This document shows positions 49,438-56,931 of a DNA stretch of 61,420 nucleotides, in pieces (position 1 is the first letter of the stretch; every line of letters begins with the position of its first letter). This DNA comes from Fibrobacter sp. UBA4309. Lineage in GTDB: Bacteria > Fibrobacterota > Fibrobacteria > Fibrobacterales > Fibrobacteraceae. The notes below the pieces were generated by a model, which did not search any database, had not been told where the DNA came from, and worked only from the letters and a program-made list of their open reading frames with translations. Made by a program: the position numbers and the translations under genes. The stretch spans positions 1 through 61,420 of the forward strand of contig NZ_DGUN01000013.1 of the NCBI RefSeq assembly GCF_002395745.1. Direction: 5' to 3'.

Positions 49438-50907
49438 TTACAGCCAGGCCCCTTCGTGCGAGAAGATGAGGTCCTTCATTGCGTCGATACCGCCTTTCAG
49501 GTTGTAAAGCGGACCCTTGTACCCTGCTTCGCGCAGCGTATTGATGGCGAGTATGCTTCGCTTGCCTTCCTTGCAGACAAAGATGACATCCTTGTTCGGG
49601 TCAAGTTCGCCCTGCCTGCGGGCAAGTTGCCCGATAGGAATGACAATCGCCTTCGGGAAGCGCAAGATGGCGCGTTCATGCGGTTCGCGCACGTCCACGA
49701 TCGTAATCGGGTCGTCGTTGTCGATTCGCTTGGCCAGTTCTTCGGGGGTGAATCCTTCGATGGGGGCGGCGTTTTCGTTTTCCTTGAGTCCGCAGAATTC
49801 TTCGTAATCGAAATTCTCGACCTGCGTGATGGTCGGGTGGTTTCCGCAAATCGGGCAGTTGCCGTTGCGGTGAACCTTCAGGATTCGGGATTGCAGGTAA
49901 AGGCTGTCGACCGTCAGGATTTTGCCGTTGAGGTGTTCGCCGATTCCGAGAATCAGTTTCAGGGCCTCGTTCGCCTGGATGCTCCCGATAATGCCTGGAA
50001 GCGGACTGATGGAACCGCCTTCGGAGCAGCTCGGGATGAGCCCTGCGGGCGGCGGCGACGGGAATTGGCAACGGTAGCACGGGCCGCCATTCAAGTTGAA
50101 AATGCCGACTTGCCCTTCGTACTGGTAAATGGCGCCGAACACAAGCGGGATGCCGATAAGCGCGCAAGCGTCGTTAATCAGGTAGCGGGCCTTGTAGTTG
50201 TCGGTACAGTCAATAACGAGATCGTAACCGTCGATTTGGTTTGCGATATTGTCTGCGTCGAGCTTGAGCTTTTCGCCTTCAAAGACAATGTTCTTGTCGA
50301 TGTTCTTGACCTTGTCCCTGGCCGATGCGACCTTGGGGCGCTTGACATCGCGGTTTCCGTAAAGCACCTGGCTCTGCAAATTCGAGAGGCTCACTTCGTC
50401 AAAGTCTATCACCTTGATGGTGCCGACACCCGCCGCGGCGAGGTACTGGATTACGGGGGAACCGAGCGCTCCTGCACCGGCAACGACCACCTTTGCGGCA
50501 CGAATCCTCTTTTGTCCCTTGACGCCGATTTCCTTGAGCATCAGGTGCTTGCCGAAGCGTTCGATTTCAGAATCGTCGAACGAAACGGCCTTGCGCCTGT
50601 CATCCGTAATCAGGCTTTCCACCGGGGCATTTTCGGGTGCGCCGCCGGCAATCGCCGGCAAGAGCAGAATTTCGGTTTCTTCTGGCAGTACGCTATCCCA
50701 AAGGACATCGATACTCGAATTGTCTCCGTTGATATAAATTCTGATAAAGCTTCTGATGCTATTTTTCTCGTCGTAGAGAATCTTCTTTGCATCGGGATAC
50801 ATGTCCAGAAGAATCGCAAGTGCTTTTCTGGGGGTACTCGCAGGGATTTCAATCTGTGCGGTACTTGCAAAAAATTTTCTAAGCGTAGCCGATATGTATA
50901 TTTTCAC
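49438..50907 (-). CDS. ThiS/MoaD - E1 (MoeB/ThiF) - rhodanese fusion protein
   Basis: 489 residues from GTG 50907, behind GGAGG. Residues 1-89 form a ubiquitin-like sulfur carrier ending LLLPAIAGG (Gly88-Gly89), followed without a stop by APENAPV. Residues about 112-345 are an E1-like adenylyltransferase (VVAGAGALGSP, SCSEGG, and zinc CxxC pairs PCYRC and CPIC). Residues about 385-489 are a rhodanese with active-site loop CKEGKRS. All steps for making a carrier thiocarboxylate are thus on one chain, but the GG is internal and must be cut to act. The two JAMM protease genes upstream are natural candidates. Confidence 0.9.
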   Translation of the reverse strand: MKIYISATLRKFFASTAQIEIPASTPRKALAILLDMYPDAKKILYDEKNSIRSFIRIYINGDNSSIDVLWDSVLPEETEILLLPAIAGGAPENAPVESLITDDRRKAVSFDDSEIERFGKHLMLKEIGVKGQKRIRAAKVVVAGAGALGSPVIQYLAAAGVGTIKVIDFDEVSLSNLQSQVLYGNRDVKRPKVASARDKVKNIDKNIVFEGEKLKLDADNIANQIDGYDLVIDCTDNYKARYLINDACALIGIPLVFGAIYQYEGQVGIFNLNGGPCYRCQFPSPPPAGLIPSCSEGGSISPLPGIIGSIQANEALKLILGIGEHLNGKILTVDSLYLQSRILKVHRNGNCPICGNHPTITQVENFDYEEFCGLKENENAAPIEGFTPEELAKRIDNDDPITIVDVREPHERAILRFPKAIVIPIGQLARRQGELDPNKDVIFVCKEGKRSILAINTLREAGYKGPLYNLKGGIDAMKDLIFSHEGAWL

Positions 50908-50976
50908 TTTTTCCTCCGTACAAGAAAAGTGTGTATTCTACCAGTATTTGAAAGATTTTCGTTCTTTTGTTCGCAA

Positions 50977-51043
50977 AATATAGAACCGCGCTATTCGCCT
51001 GTCCAATACTTAATTTTTATGCAGGATTATCGATTTTTTCTAT
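50977..51043 (-). promoter_or_regulatory. Promoter and tandem LysR boxes of the ThiS-E1-rhodanese gene
   Basis: Minus strand: -35 TTGGAC (51001-51006), 18 bases, -10 TATATT (50977-50982). Boxes at 51006-51020 (ATAA-N7-GTAT) and 51029-51043 (ATAG-N7-CGAT) are 23 bases apart. The same arrangement is found at tusA and cysT. Confidence 0.65.
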
Positions 51044-51428
51044 AACTAGAGCATGTTTCAATTACACCCTCCTTTGTTACGGAGAGAACGGTATAAACAA
51101 GTCCGGGAACCATATATTTGATGTCCTCTTCCGAAAAGACCGCCTTGCAATCGGGGTGGGAATGGAAAATGCCTATGACCTCGAGCCCGCTTCCTTCGAT
51201 TTCGCGTTCCACCTGGTAGAGGAACAGCGGATCCATCTCGAAATGGGATTTTTTTCGCCTGCCCTGGATTTGGTTGGTCGCTTCACGGGCTTCCAACACC
51301 TCGACATAGCCTTTTTCGGCGTTTTCGTCAACCTTGCCGAGCAAAATGCCGCAGCATTCATCGGGATAGGCCCTGTTTGCGGCCAAATCCATCTGTTCAG
51401 AAGCCTTTTTACTCAGTTCGATTTTCAT
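51027..51428 (-). CDS. JAMM/MPN metalloprotease, Mec-like (copy 1)
   Basis: 133 residues. The JAMM zinc motif is complete: Glu24, then H89-S-H91-P and S99-x2-D102 in FHSHPDCKAVFSEED. Bacterial single-domain JAMM proteins next to ThiS-like carriers either trim residues after the GG (as QbsD does) or release cysteine from a carrier-cysteine adduct (Mec of Mycobacterium). Here the targets could be the GGGC tail of the ThiS-like protein or the GG-APEN junction of the fusion protein. A terminator-like hairpin holding GGAGG lies just before its start. Confidence 0.88.
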   Translation of the reverse strand: MKIELSKKASEQMDLAANRAYPDECCGILLGKVDENAEKGYVEVLEAREATNQIQGRRKKSHFEMDPLFLYQVEREIEGSGLEVIGIFHSHPDCKAVFSEEDIKYMVPGLVYTVLSVTKEGVIETCSSYRKNR

Positions 51429-51432
51429 AATA

Positions 51433-51480
51433 AAAAAAGTGCCTCCAGAGTCGGAATTTCACAAGGACCCCGGAGGCACC
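51433..51480 (-). terminator. Terminator/attenuator-like hairpin in front of JAMM copy 1
   Basis: Minus strand: GTGCCTCC (51473-51480) pairs with GGAGGCAC (51440-51447), with partial inner pairing. Seven T follow and, four bases later, the ATG. The right arm contains the only GGAGG near the start, so folding would both end transcription and hide the ribosome site. Confidence 0.6.
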
Positions 51481-51493
51481 ATTGTACGGAGAC

Positions 51494-51904
51494 CTATGCG
51501 ATGACAAGCCCTTCGTTCGTGGCATCGCTCCCTTCGATATGGAACGAATTGAGCACGGGATTTTCCCGGTCCTGCAAAGAGAGGATCAGGTAGCTGGCCC
51601 TGCTGTCATAAGCGAGGCGCTTGTCTTCTTCGGAGGGGCGCGAAGGGGATTCCGGATGGGAATGCCAGTTTCCAAGCGGAATCAGTCCATTTTGACGCAT
51701 ATCCTTGATGGCGGCAAGTTGCTCCTTGGGGTCGAGCGAAAAATGCTCGTTGGAATGGTCGATGTTGGTGAGCAGGTAGACCTTCTCGATATGCTTGTCG
51801 CTACCTTCGATGCGCCCCGCAATCAACCCGCAGGCCTCTTCGGGGAGGTTCTTTTTGGCATGCGCGAGGATTTTTTCGTATTCGGATTTCGGTAATGTTA
51901 TCAT
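51494..51904 (-). CDS. JAMM/MPN metalloprotease, Mec-like (copy 2)
   Basis: 136 residues. The motif is complete: Glu23 and H81-S-H83-P with S91-x2-D94 in WHSHPESPSRPSEED. It differs clearly from copy 1 in length of the loop after HSHP, so the two may cut different carriers. It follows the E1 gene in the operon, separated by a heptamer repeat. Deconjugation or maturation of the ThiS-like carrier is inferred. Confidence 0.88.
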   Translation of the reverse strand: MITLPKSEYEKILAHAKKNLPEEACGLIAGRIEGSDKHIEKVYLLTNIDHSNEHFSLDPKEQLAAIKDMRQNGLIPLGNWHSHPESPSRPSEEDKRLAYDSRASYLILSLQDRENPVLNSFHIEGSDATNEGLVIA

Positions 51905-51926
51905 TTGAAATAATTCCTATGACCAT

Positions 51927-51969
51927 CTATCGTCTTTCGTCTATAGGGCGAAGCCCGTTCTTTCGTCTA
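51927..51969. repeat. Heptamer repeat element between the E1 and JAMM copy 2 genes
   Basis: CTATCGTCTTTCGTCTATAG, then hairpin GGGCGAAGCCC, then TTCTTTCGTCTA. Same AGACGAA/T heptamers as in rsmG and secA. Confidence 0.75.
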
Positions 51970-51971
51970 AT

Positions 51972-52781
51972 TTAGTGCTTCAGATCGCAAACCGCCTGCT
52001 CGTAGTCGATGAGCCGGGTGATGGTCGGGTGCGTGCCGCACACGGCGCAGTCCTCGGTATGTGTCGGGAGCTTTACCTTGCGGAATTCCATCGTGAGCGC
52101 ATTGTAGGTAAGCAGGTAGCCCGTAAGCAGGTTGCCCACACCGAGAATGTACTTGACGGCTTCCATCGCCTGCAAGCTACCGATAACGCCGCCCATAGCG
52201 CCAATCACGCCCGCCTGCTTGCAGGTAGGCACGGCATCTTTCGGAGGCGGCTCCTTGAACACGCAGCGGTAGCAGGGGCCCTGGCCCGGAACGTACGTCA
52301 TGAGCTGTCCCTGAAAACGGATGATTCCCGCATGGGAGAACGGTTTCTTCGCCATCACGCATGCGTCGTTGATGAGGAACTTCGCCGGGAAATTGTCGGT
52401 GCCGTCGATGACGAAGTCGTAGTCCTTGATGAGGTCGAGAATGTTCTCGCTCGTCACGAAGGTGTGGTAAGTAATCACCTTCACATCGGGATTCATCGCT
52501 TCCATCGTCTCTTTCGCGGACTGCACCTTGGGCTTGCCCACATCCTGCGTTGCATGGATAATCTGGCGCTGCAAATTGGATAAGTCGACCACGTCGGCAT
52601 CGGCAATGCCGATGGTACCCACGCCTGCTGCGGCAAGGTACATGGCTACAGGGGCTCCGAGGCCACCCGCACCAATCACGAGAACTTTCGCGTTCAAAAG
52701 CTTTTTCTGGCCCTTCGCGCCCACCTCTTTCAAGATGATGTGGCGCGAATAGCGCTCCAGCTGTTCGTTAGTAAAAGCCAT
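51972..52781 (-). CDS. E1-like sulfur-carrier adenylyltransferase (MoeB/ThiF/HcyF type)
   Basis: 269 residues. It has LERYSRHIILKEVGAKGQKK, ATP loop VLVIGAGGLGAPVA, the catalytic-cysteine segment PTCKQAGVIGAMGGVIGSLQ, and zinc pairs PCYRC and CAVC. It adenylates the C-terminal glycine of a ThiS-like protein and exchanges it for sulfur. It is overlapped by its partner carrier gene (TAATG) and its ribosome site GGAGG lies inside the Gly codons of that gene. No rhodanese domain here, unlike the fusion protein. Confidence 0.92.
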   Translation of the reverse strand: MAFTNEQLERYSRHIILKEVGAKGQKKLLNAKVLVIGAGGLGAPVAMYLAAAGVGTIGIADADVVDLSNLQRQIIHATQDVGKPKVQSAKETMEAMNPDVKVITYHTFVTSENILDLIKDYDFVIDGTDNFPAKFLINDACVMAKKPFSHAGIIRFQGQLMTYVPGQGPCYRCVFKEPPPKDAVPTCKQAGVIGAMGGVIGSLQAMEAVKYILGVGNLLTGYLLTYNALTMEFRKVKLPTHTEDCAVCGTHPTITRLIDYEQAVCDLKH

Positions 52782-52987
52782 TAGCAGCCGCCTCCCATGA
52801 AGTAGAGGAACTCGACGCTGTCGCCGTCCTTGAGCACGGCCTTGTCAAACGTTCCGCTCTCCACAAATTCCTCGTTCACCGAAACTGTCACATAAAGCGG
52901 GTTGTCAATCTTCTCGGCTTCAATCAGTTCTGCGACGGTGAGGCCGTCCTTGTATTCTTTCTTGTTTCCTGCAACTGTAATAAACAT
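52781..52987 (-). CDS. ThiS-like sulfur carrier ending Gly-Gly-Gly-Cys
   Basis: 68 residues, beta-grasp fold. It starts MFITVAGNKKEYKDGLTVAE and ends FLYFMGGGC (Gly65-Gly67, Cys68). Carriers act with a free C-terminal GG. This one carries an extra residue or two, ending in cysteine, as if it were already a carrier-cysteine adduct. In Wolinella, HcyS has a C-terminal residue after GG that the metalloprotease HcyD removes before thiocarboxylate formation and homocysteine synthesis by MetY. The same scheme fits here, with E1, JAMM and MetY genes nearby. Confidence 0.88.
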   Translation of the reverse strand: MFITVAGNKKEYKDGLTVAELIEAEKIDNPLYVTVSVNEEFVESGTFDKAVLKDGDSVEFLYFMGGGC

Positions 52988-53001
52988 TTTATACTCCTTG
53001 G

Positions 53002-53253
53002 TTAGTCTCCGACCTTCTTCACGATGAGCGTGTAGGTTCCGTCCTGGTTGTCGTCGAGTTTCAAGATTTCGTGTCCCTCTTCCTTGATGCTGCGCGGCAC
53101 GTTCTGCACCGGTTCGCCGTCGTTCAGGCGGATAGAAAGGATTTGACCTTCTTCCAGTTCTTCAAGGGCAACTTTCGCCTTCACGAAAGTGGTCGGGCAC
53201 ACGACATCGGTAATGTCGATGGTATCGTCGAGTTTGTAATTCTGTTCTGCCAT
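53002..53253 (-). CDS. TusA-family sulfur carrier
   Basis: 83 residues from ATG 53253, behind CGGAG in a TTGTACGGAG context; an upstream TTG in frame would lie in the promoter. The persulfide cysteine is in DVVCPTTFVKAK (Cys19), with CPTT in place of the usual CPxP. TusA proteins relay persulfide sulfur between desulfurases or rhodaneses and acceptors. It is the first gene after a good promoter, 14 bases ahead of the thiS-like gene. Confidence 0.88.
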   Translation of the reverse strand: MAEQNYKLDDTIDITDVVCPTTFVKAKVALEELEEGQILSIRLNDGEPVQNVPRSIKEEGHEILKLDDNQDGTYTLIVKKVGD

Positions 53254-53300
53254 TTTTTCTCCGTACAATGTTAAGTCTTGTCTTTTTTTTGACGTAGCCA

Positions 53301-53367
53301 AATATAGAACGCACTTTTGTGGGCGTCCAATACTAAATAAGTATGGCTTTTTATAGGTTTTTTTTAT
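53301..53367 (-). promoter_or_regulatory. Promoter and tandem LysR boxes of tusA-thiS-E1-JAMM
   Basis: Minus strand: -35 TTGGAC (53325-53330), 18 bases, -10 TATATT (53301-53306). Boxes at 53330-53344 (ATAC-N7-GTAT) and 53353-53367 (ATAA-N7-CTAT) are 23 bases apart. The distal box overlaps the cysA stop. Confidence 0.7.
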
Positions 53368-54422
53368 ATCACCACGACCGGTTCGCGGAGCGACTGGTTT
53401 TTCAGCAGGCGCGCCTCGTTACCTTCGGTTACGAACAGCTGGTACAGGAAAACGTCGACCTTTTCGCCCACTTCTACCTTGGGCTCGTCAAAGCTTCTGC
53501 GGGCAGTGAGTACCACCCCGTTCACGCGGATTCGCAGCTCGATTCCGAAACCGCGGAAGTTGACCTCTTCCACGATGCCCTCTTCGGCGGATTTCGAGTA
53601 TTTCTGCACTTCGGTTTTCTTGGTCACCTTGACAAATTCGGGACGGACAACCGCATTGTCGATGTTTTCGATAGACTCGAAATTGCGGAACTTTGTGTAG
53701 TCCTTGAAAATGGAGGGTTGCCCGAAGAATGATGCGGTGAAGGCGGTTTTCGGGTTGCTGTAGATTTCGTAGGGAGTGCCCACCTGCTCGATGCGGCCCC
53801 TGTTCGTGATGATGATTTCGTCGGCGACTTCGATGGCCTCGTCCTGGTCGTGCGTCACGAAAATGCTGGTGACACCGAGTTTCTGGATCATGCCCTTAAG
53901 CCAGCTGCGCAGTTCCTGGCGCACCTTCGCGTCGATTGCGGCAAAGGGTTCGTCAAGCAAGAGCAATTGCGGGTTGGGAGCGAGGGCACGGGCAAAGGCT
54001 ACACGCTGGCGCTGCCCGCCCGAAAGTTCGCTGGGGTAACGTTTTTCGAGTCCGGAAAGGCCCACCAGTTCCAAGAGCTCGTGGACGCGTTCCTTGATTT
54101 CATTGGCCGGCTTCTTCGCAATCTTGAGTCCGAAAGCGATATTGTCGAAGACGGTCATGTAGCGGAACAGGGCGTAGCTCTGGAATACGAAACCGATACC
54201 GCGCTTGCTCGCGGGAACGTCGTTGATGACTTTCCCGTCAATGATGATTTCGCCACTGTCCGGGTGTTCGAGCCCCGCAATCATGCGGAGAATCGTCGTC
54301 TTGCCCGAACCGCTCGGGCCCAGAAGGCCAATCAGCTTGCCTTTCTCGATGCCGACAGTTACATCGTCCGAGGCCTTGAAATTTCCGAAATGCTTGTTGA
54401 TATGTTTGAGTTCGACGTACAT
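53364..54422 (-). CDS. cysA: Sulfate/thiosulfate ABC transporter ATPase CysA
   Basis: 352 residues from ATG 54422, behind AAAGGAG. Walker A GPSGSGKTT, signature LSGGQRQRV, Walker B LLLDEPFAA, and a C-terminal regulatory domain with the RPEFVKV segment. It energises sulfate or thiosulfate import with CysT and CysW. 17 bases follow the cysW stop. Confidence 0.93.
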   Translation of the reverse strand: MYVELKHINKHFGNFKASDDVTVGIEKGKLIGLLGPSGSGKTTILRMIAGLEHPDSGEIIIDGKVINDVPASKRGIGFVFQSYALFRYMTVFDNIAFGLKIAKKPANEIKERVHELLELVGLSGLEKRYPSELSGGQRQRVAFARALAPNPQLLLLDEPFAAIDAKVRQELRSWLKGMIQKLGVTSIFVTHDQDEAIEVADEIIITNRGRIEQVGTPYEIYSNPKTAFTASFFGQPSIFKDYTKFRNFESIENIDNAVVRPEFVKVTKKTEVQKYSKSAEEGIVEEVNFRGFGIELRIRVNGVVLTARRSFDEPKVEVGEKVDVFLYQLFVTEGNEARLLKNQSLREPVVVI

Positions 54423-54439
54423 AAAATCTCCTTTCAAGG

Positions 54440-55282
54440 CTATTTCTTTCTTCCCTTATGTTCAATGACGCTTCTTGCAACCAGAATGAGAATGGCAAGC
54501 ATCACCAGTATCGACGCCACCGCAAATGCGGGCACGTATTGGAACTCGTTAAAAAGGATTTCCACATGGAGCGGGAGCGTGTTCGTCTTTCCGCGCAGGT
54601 GGCCCGAAATGACAGACACCGCACCGAATTCGCCCATGGCACGGGCCGCGCAGAGCACGACGCCGTAAAGGAACGCCCACTTGATATGCGGGAAGGTGAT
54701 GCGCCTAAAAATCGTAAAACCCTTCGCACCCATCAGCGCCGCGGCCTCCTCCTCGTCGGTTCCCTGCGATTCCAGCACCGGAATCAATTCACGCGAAATG
54801 AATGGGAATGTGACAAATATCGTCGCAAGCACAATTCCCGGCACAGCAAAGACAATCTTGATGTCGGCATCCTGCAACAGCGAGAAAATCGGGCTCTGGC
54901 GGCCGAACGTGAGCAAGAAAATCAGGCCTGCGATAATCGGCGAAACCGTCACCGGCAAGTCAATGAGCGTCGCGAGAATCTTTTTCCCCTTGAACTTGAA
55001 CTTCGTAAGGCTCCAGGCGGCACACAGCCCGAATACCGTATTGATGGCGACCGCGAAGAACGAAGCCTCTAGCGTAAGGAGTATCGCCTTGATGGTGTAA
55101 TCGTCGGCAACCGCCTTGCTGTACACCGCGAAACCCTGCTTGAACGCTTCGGTAATCACCGTAATCAGCGGGAGGATAAGCATCAGGAAGACGAAAAGCA
55201 GGCTCAAGCCAATCAGCGAATACCTGACGATTTTCGAGCCTTTCGTATCGCGATGGAGACTGCTCTGCGTAACTGTACTCAT
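54440..55282 (-). CDS. cysW: Sulfate ABC transporter permease CysW
   Basis: 280 residues with six predicted transmembrane helices and the EAA-type loop (EAAALMGAKGFTIFRRITFP) that contacts CysA. AMGEFGAVSVISGHLRGKTN is typical of CysW. Translation is coupled to cysT through TAATG. Confidence 0.92.
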   Translation of the reverse strand: MSTVTQSSLHRDTKGSKIVRYSLIGLSLLFVFLMLILPLITVITEAFKQGFAVYSKAVADDYTIKAILLTLEASFFAVAINTVFGLCAAWSLTKFKFKGKKILATLIDLPVTVSPIIAGLIFLLTFGRQSPIFSLLQDADIKIVFAVPGIVLATIFVTFPFISRELIPVLESQGTDEEEAAALMGAKGFTIFRRITFPHIKWAFLYGVVLCAARAMGEFGAVSVISGHLRGKTNTLPLHVEILFNEFQYVPAFAVASILVMLAILILVARSVIEHKGRKK

Positions 55283-56112
55283 TAGCTACCTCCCTTGAGA
55301 ATCTTGGCGTTCCTGTTCTGCACCACGTTCACCAGGAACAAAGTAACGAATGACGCCACCAGCATTACGAGGGCAATTGTCGTCGCACTGGAATAGTCGT
55401 ATTCCTGAAGTTCCGACATGATGATGAGCGGCGCGATTTCGGTTTCGAAGGGCATGTTGCCCGCGATAAACACGACACTACCGTATTCGCCGAGGCAGCG
55501 CCCGAAAGCGAGCCCGAAACCCGTGAAGATGGCGGGAATCAGCTCCGGCAAGATGACCTTCCAGAAAATCCGCGTGCGGCTTGCGCCCAGCACTCCCGCG
55601 GCCTCTTCGTAGGCGGGGTCCAGTTTTTCAAGCACCGGTTGCACCGCGCGAACTACGAACGGAATGCCGATAAACACGAGCGCCACCGTGATGCCGATGC
55701 GCGTAAACGCAATCTTGATTCCGAAATTCGCAAAAAAGCCGCCTACAAGGCCCGTATCCGCAGTGAGCGCCGTAAGCGCGATGCCCGCCACCGCAGTAGG
55801 CAACGCAAACGGGAGTTCAATCGTTCCGTCCACGATGCGCTTGAGCGGGAACGTGTAACGCACCAGCACCCAGGCGAGAACCACGCCCATCACGGCGTTT
55901 ATAAGGGAAGCCACGAATGCCGTCAAGAAACTCACTTTAAAACTGGACAGCACGCGCGGCCGCGTAATGACATCGATAATCTCGCTCGCGCTCATCTGGG
56001 CCGAAAACACGACCAGCGAGGCGAGCGGAATCAGCACCACCACGCTCAAAATCGCCAGGGTCACCCCTGTAGTAAGGCCGAAGCCCGGTATGACAACACT
56101 CTTTCTTTTCAT
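55282..56112 (-). CDS. cysT: Sulfate ABC transporter permease CysT (CysU)
   Basis: 276 residues from ATG 56112. Six membrane helices, the EAA loop (YEEAAGVLGASRTRIFWKVI) and GRCLGEYGSVVFIAGNMPFE, typical of CysT. The -10 box ends 12 bases before the ATG, so the mRNA has almost no leader. No periplasmic sulfate-binding protein gene is found in the window, so it must be elsewhere. Confidence 0.92.
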   Translation of the reverse strand: MKRKSVVIPGFGLTTGVTLAILSVVVLIPLASLVVFSAQMSASEIIDVITRPRVLSSFKVSFLTAFVASLINAVMGVVLAWVLVRYTFPLKRIVDGTIELPFALPTAVAGIALTALTADTGLVGGFFANFGIKIAFTRIGITVALVFIGIPFVVRAVQPVLEKLDPAYEEAAGVLGASRTRIFWKVILPELIPAIFTGFGLAFGRCLGEYGSVVFIAGNMPFETEIAPLIIMSELQEYDYSSATTIALVMLVASFVTLFLVNVVQNRNAKILKGGS

Positions 56113-56123
56113 AAGCGTCGCCA

Positions 56124-56190
56124 AATATAGAACGCGTTTTTTGGGGCGTCCAATACTTAATATTTATGCTGAATTATTGATTTTTTCTAT
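56124..56190 (-). promoter_or_regulatory. cysTWA promoter with tandem LysR boxes
   Basis: Minus strand: -35 TTGGAC (56148-56153), 18 bases, -10 TATATT (56124-56129). Boxes at 56153-56167 (ATAA-N7-GTAT) and 56176-56190 (ATAG-N7-CAAT) are 23 bases apart. Box and spacer text is almost the same as at 50977-51043. Confidence 0.7.
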
Positions 56191-56255
56191 AGCAAAAGGG
56201 GGTGCAACTGAAATTTGAAATATTTATATTACCACTGAAAATTTGGAGGCCTTAA

Positions 56256-56825
56256 ATGAGCTTGACCCTTGAACGCGCAAAAGAAATCAACAATGGCCAC
56301 GTGACTGAAGAATCGCTGGTCATCCATTCCCTCAACGTATGCTATGCCATGGGCGCAATGGCCAGGCACTTTGGCGAAGACGTGGAACATTGGCAGGCAG
56401 TGGGCTACCTGCACGATTACGATTACCAGGAATTCCCCGAAGAACACCTGCAGCACACCGAAAAGGAACTGCTCGCGCAGGGCGTTTCCGAAGAAGACGT
56501 GCGCGCCATTTTGGCACACGGTTTTGAAATCGTGAACCAGGTGGAACCTAGGACGAACATGGAAAAGAGCCTGTTCACCGTGGACGAACTCACCGGAATC
56601 ATCCAGGCCTGCGCGAGGATGCACCCCAACGGAATTTTGGACCTCGAAGTGAAAAGTTTCATGAAGAAGTTCAAGGACAAGAAATTCGCCGCCAAGTGCA
56701 ATCGCGACTACATCCTGAAAGGCTGCGCCCTGCTTGGCATGGATGTGAAGGATGTTGCCGCCATCTGCATCGAGGGCATGCGTGAACACGCCGCCGAAAT
56801 TGGGCTAGCAGGGAACGCCGCGTAA
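56256..56825 (+). CDS. HD-domain metal-dependent phosphohydrolase family protein
   Basis: 189 residues, start behind TTGGAGG. HD-domain ligands appear in order: His in LVIHSLNVCYAMGAMARHFG, His-Asp in VGYLHDYDYQEFP, then His in ILAHGFEIVNQV and Asp in TVDELTGII. This small single-domain form is common in bacteria and often acts on nucleotides. The substrate is unknown. No obvious operon partner. Confidence 0.8.
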   Translation: MSLTLERAKEINNGHVTEESLVIHSLNVCYAMGAMARHFGEDVEHWQAVGYLHDYDYQEFPEEHLQHTEKELLAQGVSEEDVRAILAHGFEIVNQVEPRTNMEKSLFTVDELTGIIQACARMHPNGILDLEVKSFMKKFKDKKFAAKCNRDYILKGCALLGMDVKDVAAICIEGMREHAAEIGLAGNAA

Positions 56826-56931
56826 TTACGACGCTATCCAAAAACCGTAAAGTTTTCCAAAAACCGTTACGGAGCGTCAAACAGGCCACCTTTTTATGCA
56901 AATATGATATATATTTGTATAAAAGGTTTTT

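Noticed and set aside
53254..53301. Longer TusA starting at a TTG
   Set aside because: The extension would run into the -10 box. ATG 53253 has a good ribosome site and fits TusA length.
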